DNA from: Streptomyces sp. MUM 2J
GTDB lineage: Bacteria > Actinomycetota > Actinomycetes > Streptomycetales > Streptomycetaceae
NCBI RefSeq assembly: GCF_022414535.1
Contig: NZ_JADWYM010000026.1
Location: 1-64,000, forward strand
Length of the DNA: 64,000 nucleotides
Direction of reading: 5' to 3'
In this document: one piece after another, positions 1 to 8,631 of the stretch
Layout: every line of letters begins with the position of its first letter
Position numbering within the stretch: position 1 is the first letter of the stretch
The notes under the pieces: model-generated
What the model saw: the letters and a program-made list of their open reading frames with translations, nothing else
Databases searched by the model: none
What the model was told of the DNA's origin: nothing
Translations under genes and position numbers: made by a program

Positions 1-230
1 CTACCGGTCCAAACCCTGCCGCGCAGGCAGATCTCGCAGATTGATCACGACGCAATACGCTCCCTAGTCCCGCAGCAGGCGGCGTTCGCCCCGTCGCGGC
101 GCCCGGCACGTTCCCCCGCTGTCCCAAGGGGGGAGGTGCCCGCGAACGTCGCCTGCCGCGGCCGGGGCGGCGTCGCGGGGCGGACGGTCGTTTCGCCACG
201 CACCGGCGCCGCCGCCACCGGGTGGTGAGG

Positions 231-267
231 AGGGGCGCCCTCGTACGTCGCGTACGAGGGCGCCCCT
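231..267. terminator. Strong bidirectional hairpin terminator
   Basis: A perfect 17-bp inverted repeat (arms 231-247 and 251-267) with a 3-nt loop, the usual shape of an intrinsic terminator in Streptomyces, which often lack a U-tract. No gene is visible at 49-230, so it probably ends transcription coming from outside the window or from the far left edge. Confidence 0.6.
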
Positions 268-743
268 TCGGCGTGTGATCGTCCCCCCGGACGCGGCGGA
301 GCCCGCCGTCAGGCTGACGGGCGACCCCGTCCCTCCGGGCCGGCTCCCGAGAGCTTCGGACCGGCCTTGCGGACGCGGTCCGACGCCATGCGGCGAGCAC
401 CAGGCACGCAGGCCCGGCACCCCTCGGGAGCGCGACCGGCCACCGTGCACCCGTACCCGGCCGACCGGCTCGAACGCAACGCCGCGGGAGGCCGGCAGCC
501 GGCAGGCCGTCCGCCCCGCCACGGAGTGTCGGGCAGGCAGCCGGGCGGACGGCGCGCAAGCGGGCCGCCGCATTGTACGAGGGGGAGCCGGCGGCCCGGC
601 CGGCCTCTTGCGAGGCAATTCAGTCAACCGTGTCGGAACTCTCCGCGACAGCGCGCGCACAGCACGGATCCAAGCACTCGGTTCACACCCCGTGTGAAGG
701 ACGACCCACTAGTCTGTCCGCCACCGAGCCACCGGGGGGCACG
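268..743. other. Non-coding region upstream of the TPR regulator
   Basis: About 475 bp with no convincing gene; the open frames here are arginine/proline-rich shadows. The only structured element seen is the inverted repeat at 682-698. Together with 49-230, this leaves the first 743 bases essentially without a recognised gene. Confidence 0.5.
682..698. promoter_or_regulatory. Operator-like inverted repeat TTCACAC-N3-GTGTGAA
   Basis: A 7-bp perfect inverted repeat with a 3-bp centre, ending 45 bp before the start codon of the TPR regulator at 744. Position and symmetry fit the binding site of a dimeric regulator, possibly autoregulation. The cognate protein is unknown. Confidence 0.4.
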
Positions 744-2084
744 ATGCAGCCCAACACTCTGCTGGACGCGATCCTGGACGAGGCCGGGGTCTCCCACGCG
801 GGACTGGCCGCACACGTCAATCAGGCGGGCCGGGCACGCGGCCTGGCGCTCCGCTACGAGCACACCGCCGTCGCGCGCTGGCTGAAGGGGCAGCGCCCGC
901 GCGGCCAGGTGCCCGACCTGATCTGCGAGGTGCTCGCCGCCCGGCTGCACCGGCCGGTCACCCTCGACGACATAGGCCTGGGCGTCCCGGGCGAGCCCGC
1001 CACCGCGCACGGCACCTCGCTGTCCGGCTTCGTGGAACGGGCCACCGCCCTGTGGCGCTCCGACGAGCAGCAGCGCCCGCACATCCTGGGCGCGCCCGCC
1101 GTCACCGGCACGCCCGCCGTGATGCCGGTGTGGGAGTGGGAGAACCCGCCCGAGGACGTCGACGTCTCCCGTGGCGGCCGCCACCGGGTCACCACCGCCG
1201 ACCTGGAGATGCTGCGCTCCGCCCGCGCCCACTACGAGCAGCTGTACCGCAAGGCCGGCGGCGTCGCGACCCGCGCCCGCATCGTCGGCTTCCTCAACGC
1301 CGAGGCCGCACCGCTGCTGCGCGGGAGCTACACGGACGCGACGGGCCGCCAGGTGCACCGGGCCACGGGCGGGCTGGTGGCGATCGCCGGCATCTGCGCC
1401 TACGACTCCGACGCGCACGGCCTGGCCCAGCGCTACTTCCACCAGGCGCTGCGGCTCGCCAAGGCCAGCGGTGACCGGGGACTGGGCGCGTACGTCATCG
1501 CGCTGCTGGTCAACCAGGCGCTGTTCATGAGGGAGTACCGGCAGGCCGTCGCCTTCGCCGAGGCCGCGCTGCGCGCCGCCGGCAGGCACATCACCCCGGC
1601 GCTCGGCTCGGACCTGTACGCGATGCAGGCCAAGGCGTACGCGCACCTCGGTGACGGCACGAGCGCCCTGTCGTGCATCCGGCGGGCCGAGACGGCCGCC
1701 GAACGCATCCGGCGCGGGCACGAACCCGACGAGACCGGCTATGTCCAGCCGGGCCTGGTCAACGTGCAGGTGGCGGAGGCCCTGCTCAGCCTCGGCGAAC
1801 TCCGGGCCGCGCAGGAGCACGCGGCCGCCGCCGTGGACAACCCCGCGCACGACCGCGGACGGGTGCATCGGCTGGCGATGCTCAGCACGATCGAGCTCCG
1901 TCGGGGAAACGCCGACAAGGCGGTGGCCACGGCCGTGCGGATGGCCGAGCAGGCCCGCGGTATGGAGTCCCAGCGGCTGCGGGACAGACTCCGGGCGGTC
2001 CGTGAACACCTGGTGCGCAGCGGCTGCGCCGGTACCGCCGAGGCCGCCGAACTGATCGACGGGGCGCTGCGCGTGCCGCTGTAG
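744..2084 (+). CDS. NsdA-like regulator with TPR repeats
   Basis: The 446-aa product has an N-terminal segment (about residues 1-80) with an HTH-like character (LAAHVNQAGRARGLALRYE, then AVARWLKGQRPRG) followed by helical TPR-like repeats from about 160 to 430. This layout matches the large streptomycete family that includes NsdA, a negative regulator of sporulation and antibiotic production; family membership is inferred from this architecture. The ATG at 744 was chosen over an upstream in-frame start at 573 because the protein resembles the family only from MQPNTLLDAI onward and a G-rich Shine-Dalgarno precedes it. The gene appears monocistronic, with an inverted repeat just upstream. Its targets cannot be read from the sequence. 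Confidence 0.75.
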   Translation: MQPNTLLDAILDEAGVSHAGLAAHVNQAGRARGLALRYEHTAVARWLKGQRPRGQVPDLICEVLAARLHRPVTLDDIGLGVPGEPATAHGTSLSGFVERATALWRSDEQQRPHILGAPAVTGTPAVMPVWEWENPPEDVDVSRGGRHRVTTADLEMLRSARAHYEQLYRKAGGVATRARIVGFLNAEAAPLLRGSYTDATGRQVHRATGGLVAIAGICAYDSDAHGLAQRYFHQALRLAKASGDRGLGAYVIALLVNQALFMREYRQAVAFAEAALRAAGRHITPALGSDLYAMQAKAYAHLGDGTSALSCIRRAETAAERIRRGHEPDETGYVQPGLVNVQVAEALLSLGELRAAQEHAAAAVDNPAHDRGRVHRLAMLSTIELRRGNADKAVATAVRMAEQARGMESQRLRDRLRAVREHLVRSGCAGTAEAAELIDGALRVPL

Positions 2085-2213
2085 TCACCTCGGCCGTCCT
2101 TCCCGGGGTGTGCACGGGTGCGCCCGCCGCGCTGCACGCTGCCCTCTGTGCGCCTGCTGTCAGCTCCTTCCTGCTGCGATATTGCCCCTTACCCAGCGGA
2201 AGGTGGCAGAAGC

Positions 2214-2756
2214 ATGCAATGGGCGAAATTGAACGAACAAAATGTGTACTCAAATCGCTGGTTCAGCGTCAATCTCGCGGATGTCGAGCTACCGGACGGC
2301 CGGCACCTCGACCACTTCCTGATACGGCTGCGCCCCGTCGCCGTGGCCACGGTGGTGAACGATGCCAACGAGGTCCTCCTGCTGTGGCGCCACCGCTTCA
2401 TCACGGACAGTTGGGGTTGGGAACTCGCGGCGGGTGTCGTCGAGGACGGCGAGGACATCGCCCGCGCCGCCGCCAGGGAACTGGAGGAGGAGACCGGCTG
2501 GCGGCCGGGACCGCTGCACCACCTGATGACCGTGGAGCCCTCCAACGGGCTCACCGACGCCCGGCACCACATCTACTGGGCCGATCGGGGCGAGTACGTC
2601 GGCCACCCCGTGGACGACTTCGAGTCCGACCGCCGGGAGTGGGTCCCCCTCAAACTCGTCCCCGACATGGTCGCCCGGGGGGAGGTCCCGGCCGCCAACA
2701 TGGCGGCCGCGCTACTGATGCTGCACCATCTCAGGCTCGGGCAGGACGGGCCCTGA
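2214..2756 (+). CDS. Nudix hydrolase (ADP-ribose pyrophosphatase-like)
   Basis: The 180-aa protein has a complete Nudix box in the middle (G-VVEDGE-DIARAAA-RELEEETGW), fitting GX5EX7REUXEEXGU and providing the metal-binding glutamates. Nudix enzymes hydrolyse nucleoside diphosphates linked to another moiety; the length and the beta-rich N-terminus are closest to ADP-ribose pyrophosphatase-type members, but the substrate is not determined. The start at 2214 (MQWAKLNEQN) follows GGAAGG; the longer frame from 2118 adds 32 residues that look non-coding. It is likely a cytosolic single-gene unit. Confidence 0.85.
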   Translation: MQWAKLNEQNVYSNRWFSVNLADVELPDGRHLDHFLIRLRPVAVATVVNDANEVLLLWRHRFITDSWGWELAAGVVEDGEDIARAAARELEEETGWRPGPLHHLMTVEPSNGLTDARHHIYWADRGEYVGHPVDDFESDRREWVPLKLVPDMVARGEVPAANMAAALLMLHHLRLGQDGP

Positions 2757-2761
2757 GGCCG

Positions 2762-3019
2762 CTACCGCCCGAGGGCCTGCCACACGGCGACGGCGAGGGC
2801 GCCCAGCGCGGTCAGGGCCGCGACGGCGGGCAGCGGCCATCGGGCGTGCTCCAGCGAGACGATCCGGGTGCTCAGCTCGTCGACATCCTTGGCGGTCTCC
2901 TCGGTGCGATGGCTCAGCAGCGCCAGTCCGCCCTCGACGCGGGCGTGGGCCACATCGAGCCTGCGGCGTAACTCTGCGAGTTCTCCATGGACGATCGGAT
3001 GCTCGGGGCCGGTGGTCAC
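2762..3019 (-). CDS. Small membrane protein with coiled-coil N-terminus
   Basis: An 85-aa hypothetical protein. Residues 10-60 form a charged heptad-like helix (ELRRRLDVAHARVEGGLALLSHRTEETAKD is typical of the style) and residues 62-80 form a single hydrophobic helix (LPAVAALTALGALAVAVW). It converges on the Nudix gene, with stop codons a few bases apart. The composition fits a tail-anchored membrane protein conserved in streptomycetes; no function can be assigned. Confidence 0.6.
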   Translation of the reverse strand: MTTGPEHPIVHGELAELRRRLDVAHARVEGGLALLSHRTEETAKDVDELSTRIVSLEHARWPLPAVAALTALGALAVAVWQALGR

Positions 3020-3150
3020 GAGTCCGCTCCTCTCCGTGTCGGTGGAACCTCCCTAGCATGCGCATGGTGAGTCAACCCGCCTGGTGGACGCGTGGGGAGC
3101 GTGTGCGCGAGGCATATGCGTGCCCGGGAAGCACACGGTGTGTGAAACGG

Positions 3151-3185
3151 ACGGGCCCGGCACTCGCCAGGAGTGCCGGGCCCGT
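3151..3185. terminator. Hairpin terminator of the fadB2-like gene
   Basis: A 15-bp perfect stem (3151-3165 with 3171-3185) and 5-nt loop, 17 bp beyond the stop of the minus-strand dehydrogenase gene. It is well placed to end that transcript. Confidence 0.7.
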
Positions 3186-3201
3186 CCGCTACGGTGCGTG
3201 A

Positions 3202-4062
3202 TCAGCCGTAGGTGTAGAAGCCGGAGCCGGACTTGCGGCCCATCCGTCCGGCGTCGACCATCCGCTGGAGCAGCGGGGGAGCGGCGTACAGCGGCTCCTT
3301 GTACTCGTCGTACATGCTCTGTGCGACGGAGGCGACCGTGTCCAGGCCGATCAGGTCGGACAGCTTCAGCGGGCCCATCGGGTGGGCGCAGCCCAGCTCC
3401 ATGCCGTTGTCGATGTCCTCGCGGCTGGCGATGCCCGACTCGAACATCCGGATCGCGGAGAGCAGGTAGGGGATCAGCAGCGCGTTGACGACGAACCCGG
3501 AACGGTCCTGGGCCCGGATGGCGTGCTTGCCCAGCAGCTTCTCGGTGAACAGCTGCGCGCGCCCGAGCGTGCCCTCGGAGGTGGTGAGCGCGGGGATCAG
3601 CTCGACGAGCTTCTGCACCGGCGCCGGGTTGAAGAAGTGGATGCCGATGACCTGGTCCGGGCGCGAGGTGGCGACGGCCAGCTTCACCAGCGGGATCGAG
3701 GAGGTGTTGGAGGCGAGGATCGCGTCAGGACGGGTCACCACCTGGTCCAGGACCTGGAAGATCTCGGTCTTGACCTGCTCGTTCTCCACGACGGCCTCGA
3801 TGACGAGGTCCCGGTCGGCGAACTCGCCGAGGTCGGTGGTGAAGCTCAGCCGGTCCTGCGTGGCCTGACGCTCCTCCTCACCGATCTTGCCGCGCTCGGC
3901 GGCCTTGGCCAGGGAGTTGAACAGCCGGGTACGGCCGATCTCCAGGGCCTCGCCGGTGGTTTCGGCGACCTTCACGTCGAGTCCGGCACGGGCACAGACC
4001 TCGGCGATGCCGGCGCCCATCTGGCCGCAGCCCACCACTCCGACGCGTTCGATGTCGGTCAC
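3202..4062 (-). CDS. fadB2: 3-hydroxybutyryl-CoA dehydrogenase
   Basis: The 286-aa protein has the family's normal length. The N-terminal Rossmann motif is VGVVGCGQMGAGIAEV (residues 7-22, GxGxxG-type NAD(P) site), followed by the conserved EAVVE and NTSSIP segments and the catalytic-domain signature GIHFFNPAPVQKLVE with the active-site histidine. The C-terminal helical domain contains AQDRSGFVVNALLIPYL and ends GRKSGSGFYTYG. It oxidises or reduces 3-hydroxyacyl-CoA in fatty-acid/butyrate metabolism in the cytosol. It is transcribed alone, divergently from the 4273 gene, and ends at a strong hairpin. The symbol follows the mycobacterial orthologue and is a best guess. Confidence 0.9.
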   Translation of the reverse strand: MTDIERVGVVGCGQMGAGIAEVCARAGLDVKVAETTGEALEIGRTRLFNSLAKAAERGKIGEEERQATQDRLSFTTDLGEFADRDLVIEAVVENEQVKTEIFQVLDQVVTRPDAILASNTSSIPLVKLAVATSRPDQVIGIHFFNPAPVQKLVELIPALTTSEGTLGRAQLFTEKLLGKHAIRAQDRSGFVVNALLIPYLLSAIRMFESGIASREDIDNGMELGCAHPMGPLKLSDLIGLDTVASVAQSMYDEYKEPLYAAPPLLQRMVDAGRMGRKSGSGFYTYG

Positions 4063-4272
4063 ATCGTCCCTTTCGCTGCTGATCTACGGCTGATGCGCGG
4101 CTGTCCTGCGTCAGGCGCAGCCGCTTCTCGGCTGTGGCAGGTCCGCCGTTGTCCGGTGCCTGCTCCGATCGTGCACGTTACTCCGAGGTATCGATGATCG
4201 ATCGTCCGGGTGGGGCATTCTGGCCCCGAACGATCCGTGACGGAAGCGGATCCGGGCCGGATCGGGGCGTGC

Positions 4273-5499
4273 ATGGGGCGGATGACACGGCGGGCGTTCG
4301 CGCTGGCGGCGCTGTCGACCCTGGCGATGGGGCCGTCGGCCCCCGGCGACGAACGCCGCCGCGCGCAGGAGCCGGGCGAGATGCGCGGCATGTGGATCGC
4401 GACCGTCGCCAACCGCGACTGGCCCTCCCGACCGGGGCTGACGGCCGACGCGCAGCGCCGGGAGCTGATCGCCCACCTCGACACGGCGGTCCGGCGCCGG
4501 CTCAACGCCGTGTTCCTCCAGGTGCGGCCCACCGCCGACGCGCTGTGGCCGTCGCCCTGCGAGCCCTGGTCGGCCTGCCTCACCGGAACGCAGGGACAGG
4601 ACCCCGGCTGGGACCCGCTGGGCACGGCCGTGACGGAGGCGCACGCCCGAGGGCTGGAGCTGCACGCCTGGTTCAACCCGTACCGCATCGCCGGCCACTC
4701 CGATCCGAGCCGGCTCGTCGCCGCCCACCCCGCACGCCGGAACCCCGACTGGGTGGTGACCTACGGCGGCAGGCTCTACTACGACCCGGGCCTGCCGGAG
4801 GTCCGCTCCTTCGTCCAGGACGCGGTCCTCGACGCCGTGCGGCAGTACCCCGTCGACGCCGTCCACTTCGACGACTACTTCTACCCGTATCCGGTCGCCG
4901 GGCAGACCTTCGACGACGACGCCGCCTACGACCGTCACGGCGGCGCATTCCCGAGCCGGGCCGCCTGGCGGCGCGACAACATCGACCGGCTGGTGCGCGA
5001 GACGGCCGCCCGGATCGAGGAGGTCCGGCCCGGCACCCGGTTCGGCATCAGCCCCTTCGGAGTGTGGCGCAACCTCGCCTCAGACCCGCGCGGCTCCGAC
5101 ACGCGGGCCGGGGTGCAGACGTACGACGACCTCTACGCGGACACCCGTACCTGGGTGCGCGAGGGCTGGATCGACTACATCGTGCCGCAGCTGTACTGGA
5201 ACATCGGCTTCGCCGCCGCCGACTACGCGAAGCTGCTGCCCTGGTGGGCAGAGGTGGCCCGGGACAGCAGGACGCGGCTGTACCTCGGGGAGGCGCTGTA
5301 CAAGGCGGGGGACCCCGCGCAGCCCGCGGCCTGGAGCGACCCGGCCGAACTGTCCCGGCACCTGACCCTCGCCCGGAACCACCCACAGGCACGCGGGCAT
5401 GTGTTCTTCGCCGCGCGGGAGGTGGCCGCCGACCCGGCCGGAGCCATGGCGCGGGTGACGGCCGACCACTACCGGCTGCCGGCCGCGCCCCCGCGCTGA
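4273..5499 (+). CDS. Secreted glycosyl hydrolase-like protein (GHL10/DUF187)
   Basis: The 408-aa protein begins with a twin-arginine-like export signal (MTRRAFALAALSTLAM), then the family's opening motif EMRGMWIATVANRDWPS. The (beta/alpha)8 core shows LNAVFLQVRPTADALW, LHAWFNPYRI, DAVHFDDYFYPYP, RFGISPFGVWRN and IDYIVPQLYWNIGF, all typical of glycosyl hydrolase-like family 10. The acidic pair in VHFDDYFYP is a likely part of the active site. The exact glycan is unknown; cell-wall or extracellular polysaccharide turnover is plausible. The start at 4273 follows a GGGG stretch; ATG 4282 would also keep the signal. Its stop lies next to that of the converging DUF1918 gene. Confidence 0.85.
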   Translation: MGRMTRRAFALAALSTLAMGPSAPGDERRRAQEPGEMRGMWIATVANRDWPSRPGLTADAQRRELIAHLDTAVRRRLNAVFLQVRPTADALWPSPCEPWSACLTGTQGQDPGWDPLGTAVTEAHARGLELHAWFNPYRIAGHSDPSRLVAAHPARRNPDWVVTYGGRLYYDPGLPEVRSFVQDAVLDAVRQYPVDAVHFDDYFYPYPVAGQTFDDDAAYDRHGGAFPSRAAWRRDNIDRLVRETAARIEEVRPGTRFGISPFGVWRNLASDPRGSDTRAGVQTYDDLYADTRTWVREGWIDYIVPQLYWNIGFAAADYAKLLPWWAEVARDSRTRLYLGEALYKAGDPAQPAAWSDPAELSRHLTLARNHPQARGHVFFAAREVAADPAGAMARVTADHYRLPAAPPR

Positions 5500-5500
5500 C

Positions 5501-5707
5501 CTACGAGGACTGGGGCGCGTGCTCGCCCCGGTGACGGATCTCGGTGTCGGGACCCGGAGAGCACAGCCCCTCGTGCCCGTCCTCGAAGCGGACGCGGTAC
5601 GGGGGATTGCCCTTCTGGCCCAGGACTTCGACGATCTCGCCGACCTTGTCGTGCTGACCGACCACCCTGCCGTGCTGGACAAGCTGGTCGCCCACGGTTG
5701 CGCGCAT
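5501..5707 (-). CDS. DUF1918 domain protein
   Basis: A 68-aa protein that is almost entirely the DUF1918 domain: MRATVGDQLVQHG, then VGEIVEVLGQKGNPPYRVRFEDGHEGLCSPGPD. This small SH3-like beta-barrel family is common in actinobacteria and has no established function. It is convergent with the GHL10 gene, with one base between the two stops. Confidence 0.85.
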   Translation of the reverse strand: MRATVGDQLVQHGRVVGQHDKVGEIVEVLGQKGNPPYRVRFEDGHEGLCSPGPDTEIRHRGEHAPQSS

Positions 5708-5792
5708 CTGTGCGGCCTCCTCACCGATCTCCGGGAGCAGCGGTCCGTGGCCTTGAGTCTACGGCGGCGGGCGCTGGTGGGAAGTGGCCCGC

Positions 5793-6710
5793 TCAGCCGC
5801 GGGTCCGCTGCGTGACGGCGATGCACACCAGCACCGCTGCCGCCGTCAGCGGGGCGGCCACCGTCAGGTGCTCGCCCAGCAGCAGCACCGACCACACCAG
5901 TGTGAGGAGGGGCTGGGCCAACTGCAACTGGCTGGCCCTGGGGACGCCGACGAGCGCCATGCCCCGGTACCAGACGACCAGGCCCAGGAACTGCGAGCCC
6001 GCCGCGAGCCACAGCAGCCCCACGATGCCGTGCACGGTCGGCTGCGCCGGCCGGAGGGCCAGGGCCAGTGCGGCGGCGGGCACCGCCAGGGGCAGGCAGA
6101 ACACCAGTGCCCAGCCGATCACCTGCCAGCCCGGCATCATCCGCGCCAGCCGGCCGCCCTCGGTGTAGCCGGCCGCGCAGACCAGCAGTGCGGCGAACAG
6201 GAAGCCGTCGGCGGCCGTCAGAGCACCCCCGCTCTGCTGCACGGTGAACGCCACCACCGCCGCCGCGCCCGCGAGGGCTGCCAGCCAGAAGGTGCGCGAG
6301 GGGCGGGAGCCGCACCGCAGGGCCGAGCACAGCGCGGTGGTCAGCGGCAGCAGACCGACCACCACGGCGGCGTGCGCCGTGCTGGACGTCCGCAGCGCAA
6401 GGGTGGTCAGCAAGGGGAAGCCGACGACGACGCCCGCGGCCACCACCGCGAGCCCCGGCCGGTGGGCGCGTGCCGGTACCGGCACGCGCAGGGCCAGCAG
6501 GCAGCAGCCGGCGAGCAGCGCCGCGAGGGCACTGCGCAGCGCCACCAGGGCCCACGGGCCGAAACCCTCCAGGGCCCAGGCGGTGGCCGGGAAGGTGAGG
6601 GAGAAGGCCGTCACGCCCAGCGCGGCCTGGGCCGGACCAGTGGAGGGCCGGGGCGCCGGGGTGTCGACCGCTATCGCAGCCGGGGCAGTAGCGCTACTCT
6701 GAGTTCTCAT
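5793..6710 (-). CDS. EamA/DMT-family exporter
   Basis: The 305-aa hydrophobic protein is organised as two EamA halves of about five transmembrane helices each (helices throughout residues 28-300), the normal size for drug/metabolite transporters such as RhaT/YdcZ-type EamA proteins. The C-terminal half carries the family pattern PRASQLQLAQPLLTLVWSVLLLGE, with the conserved glutamate before the last helix. It sits in the inner membrane and probably exports an amino acid or small metabolite. Its start codon overlaps that of the divergent MocR regulator, a frequent partner arrangement in which the MocR protein controls the exporter. Confidence 0.85.
   Translation of the reverse strand: MRTQSSATAPAAIAVDTPAPRPSTGPAQAALGVTAFSLTFPATAWALEGFGPWALVALRSALAALLAGCCLLALRVPVPARAHRPGLAVVAAGVVVGFPLLTTLALRTSSTAHAAVVVGLLPLTTALCSALRCGSRPSRTFWLAALAGAAAVVAFTVQQSGGALTAADGFLFAALLVCAAGYTEGGRLARMMPGWQVIGWALVFCLPLAVPAAALALALRPAQPTVHGIVGLLWLAAGSQFLGLVVWYRGMALVGVPRASQLQLAQPLLTLVWSVLLLGEHLTVAAPLTAAAVLVCIAVTQRTRG
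6687..6698. promoter_or_regulatory. Palindromic operator between exporter and MocR genes
   Basis: A perfect 12-bp palindrome, AGTAGCGCTACT, lies 10 bp upstream of the MocR start and inside the first codons of the exporter gene. A GTAGC half-site recurs near 6720. It is the only symmetrical element at this divergent junction and is a reasonable candidate for the MocR binding site. Confidence 0.4.
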
Positions 6711-8145
6711 GTATGAGCGTAGCAGTGTGAGTGAGCTGGCAACTCACCTGCGGGAGGAGCTCGATCGCTACTCTCCCGGAGGAAAGCTGCCGTCCAGCAG
6801 GGCCCTGGTCGAGCGGTACCGGGTCAGTCCGGTGACCGTCTCCCGGGCCCTGGCCCAGCTGGCCGCCGAGGGCCTGGTCGTCACCCGGCCCGGCGCCGGC
6901 GCCTTCCGGGCCCACCCCCGCCGCGCCACCGAGCCGGCCGGCGACACCTCGTGGCAGGAGGTCGTGCTCAGCGCCGACGGCGCCGCCGACCCGGTCCCCC
7001 GCACCGTGGACGCGTCCGGCGTCACGGTCTCCCTCGCCGCACCGCCACCCGGCGTCATCGAGTTCAACGGCGGCTATCTGCACCCCGGTCTCCAACCCGA
7101 GCGGGCGATGGCCGCCGCCCTGTCCCGCGCCGGCCGCCGTCCCGGAGCCTGGGGCCGGCCGCCGCTGGAAGGGCTCCCGGAGCTGCGGGAGTGGTTCGCA
7201 CGCGGTATCGGCGGTTCGATCACCGCCGCCGAGGTGCTGGTCGCGGCGGGCGGCCAGGCCGCGCTGACCACCGCGCTGCACGCCCTGGCACCGCCCGGCG
7301 CACCCGTCCTCGTCGAGTCGCCCACCTACCCTGGCATGCTGGCGATCGCCCGCGCCGCCGGACTGCGTCCGGTACCGGTCCCGGTGGACCCGGACGGCGT
7401 CCGGCCGGACCTGCTCGCGGACGCCTTCGCCGCCACCGGGGCCCGGGTGTTCGTCTGCCAGCCGCTGTTCCAGAACCCGACCGGTGCCGTCCTCGCCCCC
7501 GCACGGCGAGGCGAGGTGCTGCGGATCGCCCGGGAGGCGGGTGCTTTCGTCGTCGAGGACGACTTCGTGCGGCGGCTGGTCCACGAGGACGCGGGCCCGC
7601 TGCCCCGCCCCCTGGCCGCCGACGACCCGGACGGCGTCGTCGTCCACGTCGGCTCCCTCACCAAGGCCACCTCGCCGAGTTTCCGGGTCGCCGCGCTGGC
7701 CGCTCGCGGTCCGGTACTGGAGCGGCTGCGCGCCATCCAGGTGGTGGACTCCTTCTTCGTGCCCCGGCCGTTGCAGGAGGCGGCGCTGGAACTCGTCGGC
7801 TCGCCGGCCTGGCCACGCCATCTCCGCGCCGTATCGGCCGAGCTGAGGACCCGTCGGGACGTGGTGACGGCGGCGCTGCGCCGGCAACTGCCCGAGGCCG
7901 CCGTGCCGCACGTCCCGTCCGGCGGCTACAGCCTGTGGCTCCGTCTGCCGGACGGCACCGACGAGTTCGCGGTGGCCGCCGCCGCCCTGCGCGCCGGTGT
8001 CGCGCTCGCCCCCGGCCGCCCCTACTTCAGCGCCGAACCCCCGGCCGCCCACCTGCGGTTGAGCTTCGCCGCGGTCGCGGGCACGAAGGAGCTCGCCGAG
8101 GGCGTACGACGCCTGCGCACCGCGTTCACGGAGGTGCTGACGTGA
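6709..8145 (+). CDS. MocR-type regulator (GntR HTH fused to aminotransferase fold)
   Basis: The 478-aa protein has an N-terminal GntR winged helix (residues 5-65: LATHLREELDRYSPGGKLPSS... then VSPVTVSRALAQLAAEGLVVTRPGAGAF) joined to a class I aminotransferase-like domain (about 115-475). The PLP-binding lysine is about K319 in VGSLTKATSPSFRVAAL, and conserved QPLFQNPTGAVL and EDDFVRRL are present, so cofactor binding should be retained. MocR proteins are PLP- or amino-acid-responsive transcription factors. Here it is divergent from the EamA exporter, which is its probable target. The ATG at 6709 overlaps the exporter's start; a GTG at 6727 is an alternative. Confidence 0.9.
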   Translation: MYERSSVSELATHLREELDRYSPGGKLPSSRALVERYRVSPVTVSRALAQLAAEGLVVTRPGAGAFRAHPRRATEPAGDTSWQEVVLSADGAADPVPRTVDASGVTVSLAAPPPGVIEFNGGYLHPGLQPERAMAAALSRAGRRPGAWGRPPLEGLPELREWFARGIGGSITAAEVLVAAGGQAALTTALHALAPPGAPVLVESPTYPGMLAIARAAGLRPVPVPVDPDGVRPDLLADAFAATGARVFVCQPLFQNPTGAVLAPARRGEVLRIAREAGAFVVEDDFVRRLVHEDAGPLPRPLAADDPDGVVVHVGSLTKATSPSFRVAALAARGPVLERLRAIQVVDSFFVPRPLQEAALELVGSPAWPRHLRAVSAELRTRRDVVTAALRRQLPEAAVPHVPSGGYSLWLRLPDGTDEFAVAAAALRAGVALAPGRPYFSAEPPAAHLRLSFAAVAGTKELAEGVRRLRTAFTEVLT

Positions 8146-8344
8146 TGTCAGGGCGAGGTCGGGGGCGCCGGGACCCCGATGCCCCGGCACGTGGCACGCC
8201 CCGTCGGACCCGCGGTCCGACGGCGTCCCGCCGCCCGCCGCCCCGCGCGCCCCCTGCCCGCAGGCCTCCCCGTCCGCAGGGCACCCCTCATCGGTCGACG
8301 CCGTCCCCGCCGCCTGCCGGGACCGCGCCACGACCGGCACCCCG

Positions 8345-8500
8345 CGCCTCGCCGACGGCTACGGGATCTCCACCGAGCCCGGCCGCCTCGACACGGGCCG
8401 CGTGCACGGCCGGCTGCCCACCGACGCCTACCGGGCGATCGGGCGGCCGCGCGAGAAGCAGGACCGGGCCATCGCCGGCTCGCTCGACCTGGCGTCCACG
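8345..8500 (+). pseudogene. Remnant of a GNAT acetyltransferase gene
   Basis: This frame encodes LADGYGISTEPGRLDTGRVH and, further on, AYRAIGRPREKQDRAIAGSL, the recognisable N-terminal block of a common actinobacterial GNAT family. The similarity stops near 8500 and no acetyl-CoA-binding motif follows. The adjacent frame continues with HENGFR-like sequence, suggesting a frameshift followed by deletion. No start codon with a good ribosome site was found. The surrounding 8146-8631 stretch holds nothing else convincing. Confidence 0.5.
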
Positions 8501-8631
8501 AGAACGGCTTCCGGGCGCCGGACCGCGCGGAGGGGGGCTGCTGCACACCTTCGGGTGAGGGAGCGTGTACCCCGGGTAGCCGCTGGGTGGCACCCCTTGA
8601 CCTGTGCACCGAGGCGGCACACCATCACCGC

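Noticed and set aside
8146..8560. A further complete gene between MocR and the phosphatase-like gene
   Set aside because: Frames here are Pro/Arg-rich shadows apart from the short GNAT remnant.
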